A stretch of DNA of 64,000 bases from Rhizophagus clarus (taxonomy: Eukaryota; Glomeromycota; Glomeromycetes; Glomerales; Glomeraceae): the NCBI GenBank assembly GCA_015698045.1, contig BLAL01000334.1:62001-126000 (forward strand), written 5' to 3'. Both the position numbers and the translations under genes were made by a program. Shown piece by piece: positions 54,470 to 64,000 of this stretch; within the stretch, counting starts at the first letter, position 1; the number at the start of each line of letters is the position of its first letter. The notes below the pieces were generated by a model. The model did not search any database. It was not told where the DNA came from and saw only the letters and a program-made list of their open reading frames with translations.

Positions 54470-55453
54470 CTATCCCCGAAGCACTTTAACAATTATGAAT
54501 TTAATGTCTTCCTTAGACAAGGCCATTATAGATAATGAAAAAGTTTTAATTTTTCCTGTCATAGCCCTACCCATATTTATTTCCAAACTGATGCTACTGA
54601 AGAGACCATAAACCTTTTGAGCTCTTTCAATTCTTTTTCGAAGAGCTTCTTCTGAAATGTTGGAAAGCTGTTTTTGCACATCATCCTCAACTAGAGACTG
54701 AGTCGCCAAATCTTCATGATTCAATGATTTATAATGATCATAACTTTTCTTCATTGCTCCCCTAAAATCAAAGTAATGGCGAAGAACATCTTGCGTTGTC
54801 TTTTTTAGTTGGTCTTTACCAGCAACAATCTTATTATATACTGTAGGTTGAGGAAGATATTTGAGTCATTGTTCGATTCTGAGGTGAGTTCAGTTTGCAA
54901 AATTTCTTCATTTCCAGGATCGGTAGTAGTTAATTCTTTAATCAGTCTTTGCAATGTAGGGGGATTGATCCCGATCAACTGGCTTCTTAGTCTTCTTTGT
55001 CTTTTTACCAGAAGTAGATGTGGAGCTGAGAGACACTTCGCATGATTCGTTACTATCTTCTCTGGTACTACGTTTTTTCTGGTTTGTAGATTCTTCTGTA
55101 AGCGCTTCACCATTGTTATCTACGTTCATAAGGGTTTTTTGGTCGTATAATCTCTTTAAAAGATCTGGAGAGAGAAAAGTTTTGATATTTCTATTACAAC
55201 CATCAAAAGGACAACTCGACTCACAATCTACCAAATACTCTTCGAAACACTTTTGGTGAAAAATATGCCTACAGGAAGCTAGGGTAAATTCTTTGATTAT
55301 GTCGAGTTCAAGCATATAAATATTATTCCCGCATATTGGGTACAGATCTACTTTTGGAATACTAGTGTTCTCACTAAAAAAGAGAAGAGCATTAGCTTTA
55401 CTAACGATATTTATTGCAAGAGCTTTGATATGTGATTTATCCATACTGACCAC
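54470..55453 (-). CDS. RING-finger protein of an expanded family, frameshifted
   Basis: Starts MVSMDKSHIKALAINIVSKA. At residues 38-91 a RING-type arrangement reads YPICGNN then LASCRHIFHQKCFEEYLVDC and CPFDGCNRN; the first Cys of the first pair appears to be Y or P here, so one zinc ligand may be lost. A Lys/Ser/Thr linker (GKKTKKTKKPVDRDQS) leads to a frame change at a C5 run near 54962; the next frame continues PTLQRLIKELTTTDPGNEE. A further change near 54840 leads to QLKKTTQDVLRHYFDF, DHYKSLNHEDLATQSLVEDD, EEALRKRIERAQKVYGLFSS and DIKFIIVKVLRG, ending at 54470. RING proteins are usually E3 ubiquitin ligases. The helical C-terminus may be an interaction region. Two frameshifts mean a pseudogene, unless the homopolymer is an assembly error. 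Confidence 0.55.
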
Positions 55454-56060
55454 CTTCGATTGTTAATCAGCTAAAGGATAAGGCATTAGAACAGTTGTGA
55501 GAAAGAAAAGGGTTCCCTTCTCTTTTATAGCACTTGTAAATTTCGTAGGTGAAAACATTTCCCAGATTTTCACCAGCAATTACGCATCGCATTTCGTTAT
55601 TCTCCTGCAAATTGATAAAAATGACAAAGGATTAGCGTACACACCCCCAAATCCTATACATGAAATAATGATTGCTGGAAAAGTATTCATATCCGAATAT
55701 TGTTTTATTGATATGATAATAGTGTGGCCGGAGGCATAACATGCAAAAATAAGTCAAAAAAAATTATTTGCATGTTGCACAGCCCTGCCCATATTATGTA
55801 AAAAATCAAGTGATATATTTTTTTTTCCGAAGAAAAAAGTAATTTTATCTGCAGTGCTGGGAAATGATCAGCCAGACTGCTAAACAGATTTTGAACATTC
55901 TGGAATAAACCACATTTTTTGTATTACTGTGCTTACTAATTATTAACATGATTTTGTAAAGATCCTCATATTTTAAAATCAAATACAAGAAAAAAATAGT
56001 TTTAAACAACACAGTTCTGCCAACAAACTCACATTCCTGAACAAAGACTACATTTTTAAC
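55454..56060. other. No supported gene
   Basis: A plus-strand ORF (55497-55739) has no family-like text. The stretch 55920-56060 is weakly similar to 57680-57800, as both lie just upstream of the IS607-type copies and may be part of the element's left end. Confidence 0.35.
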
Positions 56061-56095
56061 AACCCTGGATAAAAACAAGAATACTTACCAAAGTG

Positions 56096-56885
56096 CGAAT
56101 AAAATTAAAGAGACGTATGACGTCTCAGTCAAAACATTGCGACAATGGGCCAACTCCGGAAAAATTGCTATTGTGAGGATACCTGGTAGAAAATGACTTT
56201 ATTCAATCACAGACATAAGAGGAATCTTTGGAGACAACCAGACATAACCTGTGCAAAAGGTCAAGATCTGCTATGCCAGAGTCAGTTCAGAGCATTAACG
56301 AGATGACCTCGAATGACAGATTGCAAATTTCCAACAGCACTACCCAGAACATGAAATCATCAGCGACATTAGCTCAGGGCTCAACTGGAAACGTAGGAGT
56401 TTTGTTGCCTTTCTAGAACGAATACACACTAGAGGAATCAAAGAAGTAGTGATTACCCAAAAGGTTTGATTTTAATTATTTATTTGCTTTGATTTATTAT
56501 TTTGCTGACTTTTTTATTAGGACTGATTGTACCGTTTTGGATCTGAGCTTGTGGAATGGATCTTTGAGAAGAATGGAACTTGACTCGTAGTACTCAGTAC
56601 AGATGTCAGTGCCAAAAGTAATGAAGCCAGAGAACTTGCAGAAGATTTGCTTGCAATCGTCACAGTGTTTGTAGCGTGGCATAATGGATTACGTTCAGCT
56701 GCAAATCGCAGAAGGAGAAGAGATGTTGCCCAAGAGATTAAAGACATCCAAGAAGGAAGTGAAGAAACCTCCAGCAGGCAAGGTACAACGGATTCACATT
56801 TATCCCAACCAGCAGGGGCATCTGAAACTCAGAAGATGGATGGGAACAGCATGATGAACATGCAATCAGTGTCTTACTGCGGTTG
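56096..56885 (+). pseudogene. tnpA: IS607 TnpA serine recombinase (copy A)
   Basis: The frame starting near 56096 reads KETYDVSVKTLRQWANSGKI and VRIPGRK, the MerR-like DNA-binding helix-turn-helix of IS607 TnpA. It then reads YARVSSEH with ISSGLNWKRRSFVAFLERIH, the resolvase catalytic start; the Ser in ARVSS is the nucleophile position. Exon 1 ends VITQK at 56463, with intron 56464-56520 (57 bp, GTTTGA...TTATTAG). Exon 2 reads YRFGSELVEWIFEKNGT and ELAEDLLAIVTVFVAWHNGL then RSAANRRRRR. In-frame stops lie after PGRK, SSEH, DDLE and at the start of exon 2, among others, so it is dead. The C-terminus overlaps the start of tnpB in another frame, as in bacterial IS607. Confidence 0.75.
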
Positions 56886-57045
56886 AAAAAGAAGGTATCA
56901 GACAAGAAAAGAAGGATTTATGCGCACTATGTCTCAACGCAAAAAACTTCAATGATACCAAATGAGTCCTTGAAACACCCTATGACATTCGTGATGAAGC
57001 AATAAATGACTTGCCTGGGAGGTGTTTTACATGGGGTCGTTTGGT
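56725..57045 (+). pseudogene. tnpB: TnpB/Fanzor N-terminal fragment (copy A)
   Basis: Reads KKPPAGKVQRIHIYPNQQGH then LKLRRWMGTA, two stops, CNQCLTAVEKEGI and TPYDIRDEAINDLPGR. It parallels copy B residue by residue until about 57035. The RuvC domain is absent. Confidence 0.7.
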
Positions 57046-57680
57046 CAGTATTCTATGGCACTAATTTAAAGATTGAATTGCTGAATAATCATTGAGAAAT
57101 TTATCCCATAGCTTAATGCAAAATTACTACTTTTAGATTTGTGATGAGAATAAGAATGTTATTTTAATTTAAAAATTCAATTTAATTCTGGTTCATCATA
57201 CATGAAGCTAGTTAAAATCAATAAAATTAAAAATGCTAAAGGAAAAGAGTTTTTTAATCTGAAATGTCTTTTAACAAACACATTTTTTAAAAAAGTTTGA
57301 TAAAAATCCATAGTATAATTGGGAATAATACATGCTATTTTTCTTATCATGATATGAAAGAAGTTACAAATATTGCGTGATAAGCAGGAAATTTTGAGTT
57401 TTTAATTTCCATGTACTGTTGTATATATCAAAATTTAGCGGCACAGATACCCCTCCCGCAATAAAGCAATCAAGATCTTTGTGGCATCACCTCGACTTTA
57501 AAAATATCACCCTTATTCCAGTAACCTTACTTGATTCAAATAAATTTAAAAAATATGATGCAGTTTTAAATGTCACCTGTCCACTAAATTCGTGGTATTC
57601 TTCGTTATACCAATTTTGAATACTTAACCAAGACCATCACCGCAGATTTCAAGATGCGTCATATTTACAGTAACTCGTAA
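57046..57680. other. AT-rich gap between IS607-type copies
   Basis: No gene seen. A 66-codon ORF at 57419-57619 has no recognisable family. Confidence 0.4.
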
Positions 57681-57814
57681 TTCTCACAGCTGCAATTACT
57701 ATTTAAGCAACCACGAAAAGTAATTTTAAAATTTTAAATAAGAACAGCTCAGTAACCTACTTTTTTGACAGAACCACCTTTTTTATAACCTGGCTCAGAA
57801 TAAGAATACTTACT

Positions 57815-58360
57815 AAAGTGCAAATAGACTCCAAGAGACGTATGACGTCTCAGTCGAAACATTGCAATGATGGGCCAATTCCAGAAGAATTGCTATTGTT
57901 AGGATGCCTGGTGGAAAATGACTCTATTCAATTACAGACTCTATATGAGGAACCTTTGGAGACAACCAGACACAACCCACGCAAAAGGCCAAGGTCTGCT
58001 ACTCCAGAATCAAATGACAGATTGCAAATCTCTGACAGCATTACCCAGAATGTAAAATTTGCTCAAGGCTCAACTGGAAATGCAAAAGTTCTGTTACCTT
58101 TCTGGAACGAATACACAAGAGAAGAATCGAAGAAATGGTGGCTGCCTGAAAGGTTTGAGTTTAATTCTTTTTATTCATTTTAATTTCTATTGTCTTTACC
58201 ATTTTATTAACTTTTTTATTAGGACCGATTGTGTCATTTCAGATTTGAGCTTATGGGATGAATCTTTGAAAAAAATGGGCTCAACTCATGGTATTCAGTA
58301 CAAATATCTGCTCCAAAAGTAGTGAAGCCATCGAACTCACCATCACGATTTTTGTGACAA
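57815..58360 (+). pseudogene. tnpA: IS607 TnpA serine recombinase remnant (copy B)
   Basis: One frame reads ETYDVSVETLQ, WANSRRIAIVRMPGGK, ITDS and LNWKCKSSVTFLERIHKRRI, matching copy A. The ARVSS catalytic segment is partly deleted. Intron 58153-58222 (70 bp, GTTTGA...TTATTAG) sits at the same codon as in copy A (VxxxK|DRLC). Exon 2 reads DRLCHFRFELMG then IFEKNGLNSW and soon breaks. Another frame is open for 121 codons over exon 1 but is a shadow. Confidence 0.7.
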
Positions 58361-58399
58361 GACATAATGGAATACATTCAGCCACTAACTGCAGAAGAA

Positions 58400-59745
58400 G
58401 ATAAGTTGCCTAAGTCCAAAAGTTCTAAAATTCCAGCGGGCAAAGCACAGCGTATCCGACTCTTTCCTACACAAGAAGAGCAGCTAAAACTCAGACGATG
58501 AATAGGGACAGCATGCTGGACGTACAATCAATGTCTTTCCGTAGTTGAAAAAGAAGGTGTCAACTGGAACAAGAAGGATTTGCGGGCACGATATCTCAAT
58601 GCTGTAAATTTTAGGAATAATGCAGAACTTAAGTGGATTATGAAAATACCTTATGATATACAAGATGAGGCTATGAATGACCTGCTTAAAGGATATTCTA
58701 CCAATTTTGCCACCAATCGTAAAAAATTTAAGATGAAGTTCCGTTCCAAAAAAGATCCTCATCAATCAATTGTAATACATTCTAAACATTGGGGCAAGTC
58801 TCGTGGTAAATATTCGTTCCTTCCTAAAATGAAGTCAGCAGAACCTCTTCCAAATAAGCTTGAGTATGATAGCCGCCTTGTTGTGAATCAACTTGGTGAA
58901 TTTTACCTTTGCATACCTAGACCACTTGAAATACGGGCTGAAAACTAAGGCCCTATGTTTCAAAAGGTTCTTATCTGTTTTTTTATTAGATTATTTATAT
59001 TATTTATTAATTTAAAACTTTAATTAATTATGTATTTAATAATTTAATAGGAAGGATCAGGAGTGATTTTTCTAGATCCAGGTGTGCATACATTCATAAC
59101 GGGTTATGATCCAAGTAGAATGGCTGTTGAATGGGGTAAAATGACATTGGCCGAATTTACAAGTTATGTCATGCATATGATAAATTCCAGAGCAAGCATG
59201 ATCAAATTCATGGAAAAAGAAATAAGCGAAAACGTTACAGGTAAAATTTATTTATTAATTAATTATTTATTTGATAATTTTATGTATTTATTACTTTTAA
59301 TTGCAGATTGCATCATGTTATGTTACGAATTCACAAGAAAATTCGTTGTCTTGTGAATGATTGTTATTATAAGCTGGTTAAATGGCTTTGTGAGAATTAC
59401 CGTATTATATTACTACCTGAATTCCACACTCAAGAAATGATCTGACGTAGGCAATGACGAATTGGATTCAAGACTGCTCAAGCCATGTGTACATGGTCAC
59501 ATTTTCGATTTTGACAGCATTTGATCCATAAGGCACGTGAATATCTATGGTGTCAAGTTGTAATTTGTACAGAAGAATATACAAGCAAAACTTGCGGATT
59601 CTGTGGATATATTCATAAAAAACTAGGTGAATCTAAAGAATTTTGCTGTCCCCAATGCAAAACAAAACTTGATAGGGATATAAATGGTACTCGTAATATT
59701 CTCTTACGATATCTCACAAAAAAGGAAAGAGTCAGCTTAGGCTGA
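58400..59745 (+). pseudogene. tnpB: TnpB / Fanzor RNA-guided nuclease homologue (copy B)
   Basis: The N-terminus reads KIPAGKAQRIRLFPTQEEQL, then a stop where W is expected (RRxIGTACWTYNQCL). A long open part 58520-58948 (KKDLRARYLNAVNFRN ... VVNQLGEFYLCIPRPLEI) is the wedge/REC-like region. After an intron (58967-59050) comes RuvC-I, VIFLDPGVHTFITGYDP, with the catalytic D of DPG. A second intron (59241-59306, GTAAAA...TTGCAG) is followed by KIRCLVNDCYYKLVKWLCEN and RuvC-II ILLPEFHTQEMI (E). The zinc ribbon is CGFCGYIHKKLGESKEFCCP then QC (C-x2-C ... C-x2-C), and RuvC-III is LDRDINGTRNI (D). All three catalytic acids and four Cys are visible. About five in-frame stops and one phase mismatch at intron 2 make this copy non-functional. 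Short length and IS607 linkage favour a TnpB-like Fanzor. Confidence 0.8.
59732..59745 (+). ncRNA. Hairpin at the TnpB 3' end (possible omegaRNA part)
   Basis: TCAGC-TTAG-GCTGA forms a 5-bp stem over the stop codon. In TnpB/Fanzor systems the guide (omega) RNA starts near the 3' end of the ORF and runs to the element's right end, which would place it at about 59650-59830. Evidence here is only one small stem and position. Confidence 0.25.
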
Positions 59746-59765
59746 TGTGGGAGCCTATTCCCTTA

Positions 59766-60425
59766 CAGGACTTGTTATTTCCTAATTTAAACTTTGCTTA
59801 ATGTGGGGTTTTATTAGTAATGATAGGTTTTAATGTAGGTGTTGATTAGGAAGCGAGATCAAAAAATTATTTATATATTCCAAATACATTACACACACAT
59901 ACACATTCGCAAAGTAAATAAAAATATAAGCCTGAATTGGGGCGAACTTTATTAATACAATTGAATATTAGAATACATTTTTTTCAAATGGCCGAGGATG
60001 GAAAAGCTTGTCTGAGCTCGTCAAACTTTCTGTGCTAAAACTTCAGCCATTACATATTTGGTTTCATCTATAATTAGATTTAAGACGTATGATGAGAAAA
60101 TAGATCTATTTTTTTTTCTTTACTATAGACCTTTCAGGCTCTTTCTGCTCTTTTCGCAAAGCATCATCTATAAATTTTACTTGTTATTGAAATTTGAATA
60201 TTCCACAATCATTACACATGATTTTTTGCTTGCATTATTATTATTATTATTATTTTGTAAAGTAATAAAAAAAATCTCGAAATACATTACTTTTCATAAC
60301 GTAACTAACTAGTTAATATTATATTATATTTTTTTTGATACAGATTGATAATTATCTATAGCTGTAATATATAATAATATAAAAATAAATTTATTTTTTT
60401 TCCAGATAGATCCCAGCAACTCCAG
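59766..60425. other. No supported gene
   Basis: AT-rich. A T-rich ORF at 60058-60312 has no family features, and there is a short tta/att microsatellite near 60235. Confidence 0.4.
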
Positions 60426-60427
60426 TA

Positions 60428-62898
60428 TTATATTTCAGTAGAATACTTATAAATAGACATTTTTTTGTTACGATTACTCCACCAGCCTGCGATTAAATTA
60501 ATTCTTGTAAATAGATGATCGTGGTAAAAATGTGCAACATTAAGCTTCGCTTTTAATTGAGGATCGGATGGCCAGCGAGGTTGTTCCACATAATTATCTT
60601 CACATATGATGTGAACTATCCAAGTTTCAGTCGCAGAGAGTAGACTTGCATAATCAAGAGCCCGTTGAAAATGTTCATCAAGATCATCAGTATCTGCTGT
60701 CGCTAAAAGCTCAAGAACGATTTTATCGCCAATAGGCGTATCAATAACTATAACACTATACATATGTTTTTTATTGCTCTTAAGGTGCCACTGTCCAGTG
60801 ACTTTAAAGTTTGCTACGCTAAGCCAATTTTGTAAGATTCAATATAACTCTGCATCATAAACGCTTTCTCTAGGAACGTGTTGATTTCGTCTACCATTAA
60901 CCCACACCTTAGCAGTCTTGAATGAACGGAGGTGCGCAAGACTAATGATATTCCTGTCAAATGATTTGACAGCAAGCTTTAAGACAATTAAAGTGTCCAG
61001 ATATTGAGAATCGGTAAAGAAAGGGATCTTGTCCTTTGGACAAAATGAAAATGCATTAGGGATTGCACGCTGAAGGATCAGCCAGCGCATCAAGGGAGAA
61101 GAAAGTTTGAATGCTCTGGCCTTTTCACCAGGTACCAGAACACCTTCAGAAGCAAGGTATTCTGCACTATCTATGTCAGTAGTAACATTTATTTCATGTC
61201 CAAAATCTACTAGAAAATGATCCCGAAAAAAATTCAATGCATTCTTAGATTTGGGTTTCTGAAGAGATATGACCAAATTTTGGAATGTTTGATAATCAAC
61301 AATCACATCCATTAAAAAACTGACTTTGTAACATTCCCAAATTTCATAGCTTAAGAATCGTTTCTTTAGCTTTCTGAGCAGATTGTCTTCAATTGCGCGC
61401 CCACAAAGACAAACAAGGCCTGGATGCCTATAATCAGTAAATCATAGTTATAGTTAGTAAAAAGTTGTTAATTTTATATTTTAGTCTGGCCATTTTCACA
61501 TACCCATTTGTCTGTTCAAAGATGTCCTCGATGACTTTCTGTTCAAAATTCATCTTATTGTTGTCTCCAAACTCATTAAACAGCTTTTGTACTTGTTTCA
61601 GGTTAAAATTAGGATTACAGATCGAGTCCTTAATGTTGAAGGGAGAAGTTAAATTTGTATCTGAATCAAGATGCAGGATGCTGAATGTACTAATTACGAT
61701 GATAGCTTGAATAACATAGGATTCCAAAGTATTCTTGATGTCGCGAAGAATTGACAGGAAATTGGAGCAAAGATCCCTATCCATTTTGTATATTCTATCG
61801 AACTCATCAAAAAAAAGAACAATTTGTTTGTTAGAATCCTTTTTAGCTTTTTTCCAGCCTGCTATGCTAAAATAACGAAGGAAATCTTCAGCACGATTTA
61901 TATCTATACAGGATTCCAAGTATTCATTAGAATTTTTATAAAGAGAGAGATTTGTGCCGAAAGAATTCCAGAAGCCTTCGCTATAATCGGTAATTTGCCC
62001 AAATGATAAGCTCAGAAAATCACAAAAAAATAGGGAAGATAGCAAGTTAAAAAATGTACAGAGTGGTTATCTAGCAATCAAAAACTGAACTTACTAGTTG
62101 CATACATAATCTTTCTCTTCCAGTACTGATATTGTTCTCATTATGCGCGTGGACTTCCCAGATGCCTGTGTACCATATAACATTATGAAGGAACGGTCTT
62201 CAATTTTCTTAAATAACGATGCTTGTTCTTCTTATTTTTGTTGTTCTTCTACTGGATCCACAAAATAGTGAGAAGACCAGTCAATTTTCCGCAATGTGCT
62301 GTTGACCTTCCATGTCTTCTTTACTGATTGTTAAACAAAATATTTGAAAATTAGAACCAAGCAATGCAAAAGTCATTTTGTACATTCTTACCTTCTTCCA
62401 AAGCTTTTCTTTTTTTACTGGGCTCTATTTGTTGATGAAACACAAGAAATAAAATGACACGATAACATGAATGTACAAAAAAAGATTGGAAAAATGAAAC
62501 ACAACTATCAAAGATTTAAGCCAGGATGCATTTATTCACGTCAACTAAATTTATTACGACTCACTTACTACCAGTGGGTTGCTCTATGATAACGCGAATG
62601 TGTTTTTTGGGTGAGTTTGATGATAAAAAGCAGGAAAAAAAGCACAAGAATAAGTAAGTATTTGGTATTATTGGCGAATATGACAGTATGCACAAAGTTG
62701 AAACATACCAGGCGTGGATATTAAAGACTTCAAGTAACCCTGCTTCTCATCATCCATTGTGTAGTCAGAAAGAAAAGTCATGACAACATTTATTTGTTCT
62801 ACGTTTCGAGTGAAGTATTTATGCAAACTGTCTTGTTCATTTGGAGTGAAACTAAGACGATTAATTTCTGTTTTAAGAGTCGTTAGTGCTTCTATTTT
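60428..62898 (-). pseudogene. Crinkler-type gene (P-loop NTPase plus nuclease-like domain), fossil
   Basis: Parts on the minus strand, 5' to 3': a helical segment at 62898-62709 (NRLSFTPNEQDSLHKYFTRN, QINVVMTFLSDYTMDDE); a P-loop region at about 62330-62100 with Walker A GTQASGKST; a Walker B region at 62045-61434 (VLFFDEFDRI); and a C-terminal part at 61312-60428 with VYDAELY and VLELLATADTDDLDEHFQRA, the PD-(D/E)XK-like nuclease section of Crinkler proteins. Crinklers are effector or toxin-like proteins that may enter nuclei, and they are greatly expanded in some fungi and oomycetes. The copy looks broken, with a few interruptions, and moderately old. Nuclease assignment is from family memory, not a search. 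Confidence 0.65.
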
Positions 62899-62899
62899 G

Positions 62900-63200
62900 A
62901 TATTTCAAATTGCTTAATCTGAGAAAGAAATTTTTTTGGGTTATGGGGGTATATATGAGAAATCGAATGTCGTACAGATTGATCTGACTCATTACTCTGT
63001 CACACCAGATTATAAAAATTACATCTTACAATACTTCATATAAAAAAAGTGCTAAACTTTGAGATCGTGACACGTGTAGTTTTTACATATCAGGTAATAA
63101 GCGAGAAGGTACTTTATTAATTAGCGATGAAAAAAATAAATACAATAGCTTGATAATAATAAGATTTATAAACTATACTACAGTACTATTGCGAACTTGA
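62900..63200. other. Spacer, no gene
   Basis: AT-rich sequence between the Crinkler-type fossil and the next minus-strand gene. Nothing supported. Confidence 0.4.
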
Positions 63201-63209
63201 GTTTACTGC

Positions 63210-64000
63210 TTGAAGTGAAGCAAGTAAGATAATATTCCAACTTATCTTGAGAATAGAACTTCGCTAATTTAGGATCATAAGGGAGCTGATTCCTATTTTC
63301 GCAGTACCATGAGTCATGTAATCCATAATTCCCATGTTTTCCATCACAAATAGGATATGGTGAGCTCCACGGCTAAGGTGATGTAAATCATAATTATTAA
63401 TCCCTCTGAAACTATTCTGAATTTCAGTATGGGAAGTGCTCTAGGATGGATTTGATAATTAATTCTGGATTGGGTCTAGCTTCGAAAGTGATAGGCCCTT
63501 TTTCTTCACATTGTTCAGAAGAAGATAAATAGGATGAATTTATAAAAAGGCGATCTTCTGATAATTGCCATGGCTCACATCTAGTTTCTTTTTTATTTTT
63601 GTAAAATTTGGAGCAAATTTTATCTGTCAAAATGCTTGGTAGCCCACTTAATTTGGCATACTAATCCAGATATCCAGGGGTTAGTATTTTATTAGACTCA
63701 GTCATTTTCATTTTTATATGACTGCAAACAATTTAAATCCCCACCCCTTTGCTCTTCGAACTGCAAGGTGAGAAAAAAACCTATCTGTTATATGGAGCCT
63801 GCGAGCCTGCAAGTAAGAAATATATCACTTTTCTTCCACCCCAAAATCTTTGATTAGGAGGTAAGACTATGCAGTTATCTCAATTTCACGCTGTTCACAT
63901 TTAATAAAGTAAGATCTGGTTTTATACCTACCTTCTATTTCTTCATCATCATAACCTAATTTGCATAATGGGCAGATGTAGTCCCTTTGGGATCCCCTGC
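63210..64000 (-). CDS. Partial gene with C-x2-C motif, runs off the window
   Basis: Exon 64000-63932 on the minus strand reads DYICPLCKLGYDDEEIE before a GTAGGT donor. A second exon (63630-63424) has CEPWQLSEDRLFINSSYLSS and ITFEARPNPELIIKSILEHF. A third stretch near 63390-63215 reads CDGKHGNYGLHDSWYCEN then YDPKLAKFYSQDKLEYYL. C-x2-C, C..GKHGN and WYC could form zinc sites. The start lies outside the window, frames between exons are not all certain, and I do not recognise the family. Confidence 0.45.

Larger units (their letters stand above)
56070..57045 (+). mobile_element. IS607-type element, copy A (truncated)
   Basis: Holds a decayed tnpA with an intron and the first ~100 codons of a TnpB/Fanzor gene, then homology stops near 57045. 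It is homologous to copy B from aagaatactta (56080 / 57803). IS607 elements make no target duplication and lack TIRs, so exact ends cannot be read from the sequence. Confidence 0.72.
57800..59765 (+). mobile_element. IS607-type element with TnpB/Fanzor, copy B (near full length)
   Basis: tnpA remnant 57815-58360, then TnpB/Fanzor 58400-59745, in the same order and strand as bacterial IS607. It is more complete than copy A at the 3' side but has a more eroded tnpA. The two copies are about 1.7 kb apart in direct orientation, so one may derive from the other by local duplication. Confidence 0.78.

Noticed and set aside
57818-58183. 121-codon open frame in IS607 copy B
   Set aside because: Out of frame with the conserved TnpA text; copy A has the same shadow frame, so homology comes from the real frame.

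Overview
The window is very AT-rich eukaryotic DNA with short GT-AG introns (mostly 50-90 bp), almost no intact single-copy genes and layer upon layer of transposable elements and satellites. The families seen are a Plavaka-like and a CACTA/Tnp2 transposase, Myb/SANT-like (MADF-type) genes, RING and SAM-domain gene families, a Crinkler-type NTPase/nuclease gene and an IS607-type element with a Fanzor/TnpB nuclease. Together they suggest an arbuscular mycorrhizal fungus (Glomeromycotina, Rhizophagus-like). This is an inference from family content and base composition; no database was searched.

Layout. (1) 1-2469: a directly duplicated ~1.0-1.3 kb satellite-bearing block. One copy carries a 347-bp TA-flanked MITE and the other has the empty site. 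(2) 2382-6503: a minus-strand SANT-like gene with a 5'-truncated RNase H-bearing LINE in its first intron. (3) 6955-26705: a nested stack between inverted ~260-bp arms. A Plavaka-like transposase gene (minus, 7 exons) and a partner gene of unknown function (plus, 5 exons) diverge from each other. A 2.0-kb poly(A) retroposon sits at a splice acceptor of the Plavaka gene. A complete 11.5-kb CACTA element (13474-24994, CGT target duplication) sits five codons into the partner gene. The CACTA element carries its transposase, a divergent accessory gene, a SANT-like gene and a fragment of the ribosomal protein uL16 gene.

(4) 26.7-31.5 kb: satellites, including a 208-217-bp unit rich in TACTAAC and a TTGCAG/GTATAG core, and a long minus-strand array of exon-like units. 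(5) 31.5-49.5 kb: four copies of a TA-flanked foldback satellite element (ends GGGCTCCGATC) packed with alternating AACGTTTCGCAACGTT arms. The third copy was later hit by three different elements, with TTAA, 9-bp and 8-bp target duplications. The last of these contains seven tandem 41-nt exon-like units with splice-site-like borders. A SAM-domain exon set lies at 40.4-41.0 kb.

(6) 49.5-55.5 kb: decayed copies of host gene families on the minus strand, including a RING protein. (7) 56.0-59.8 kb: two decayed IS607-type copies with tnpA (serine recombinase) and, in the second copy, a nearly full-length TnpB/Fanzor. An apparent spliceosomal intron lies at the same place in both tnpA copies. (8) 60.4-62.9 kb: a Crinkler-type fossil. 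(9) 63.2-64.0 kb: part of another minus-strand gene with a C-x2-C motif that runs off the window.

The elements are best read as a time series. CpG-rich foldback copies 1-2 look young. CpG-poor copies 3-4 look old and have become targets themselves. The clean CACTA insertion is probably among the younger events.
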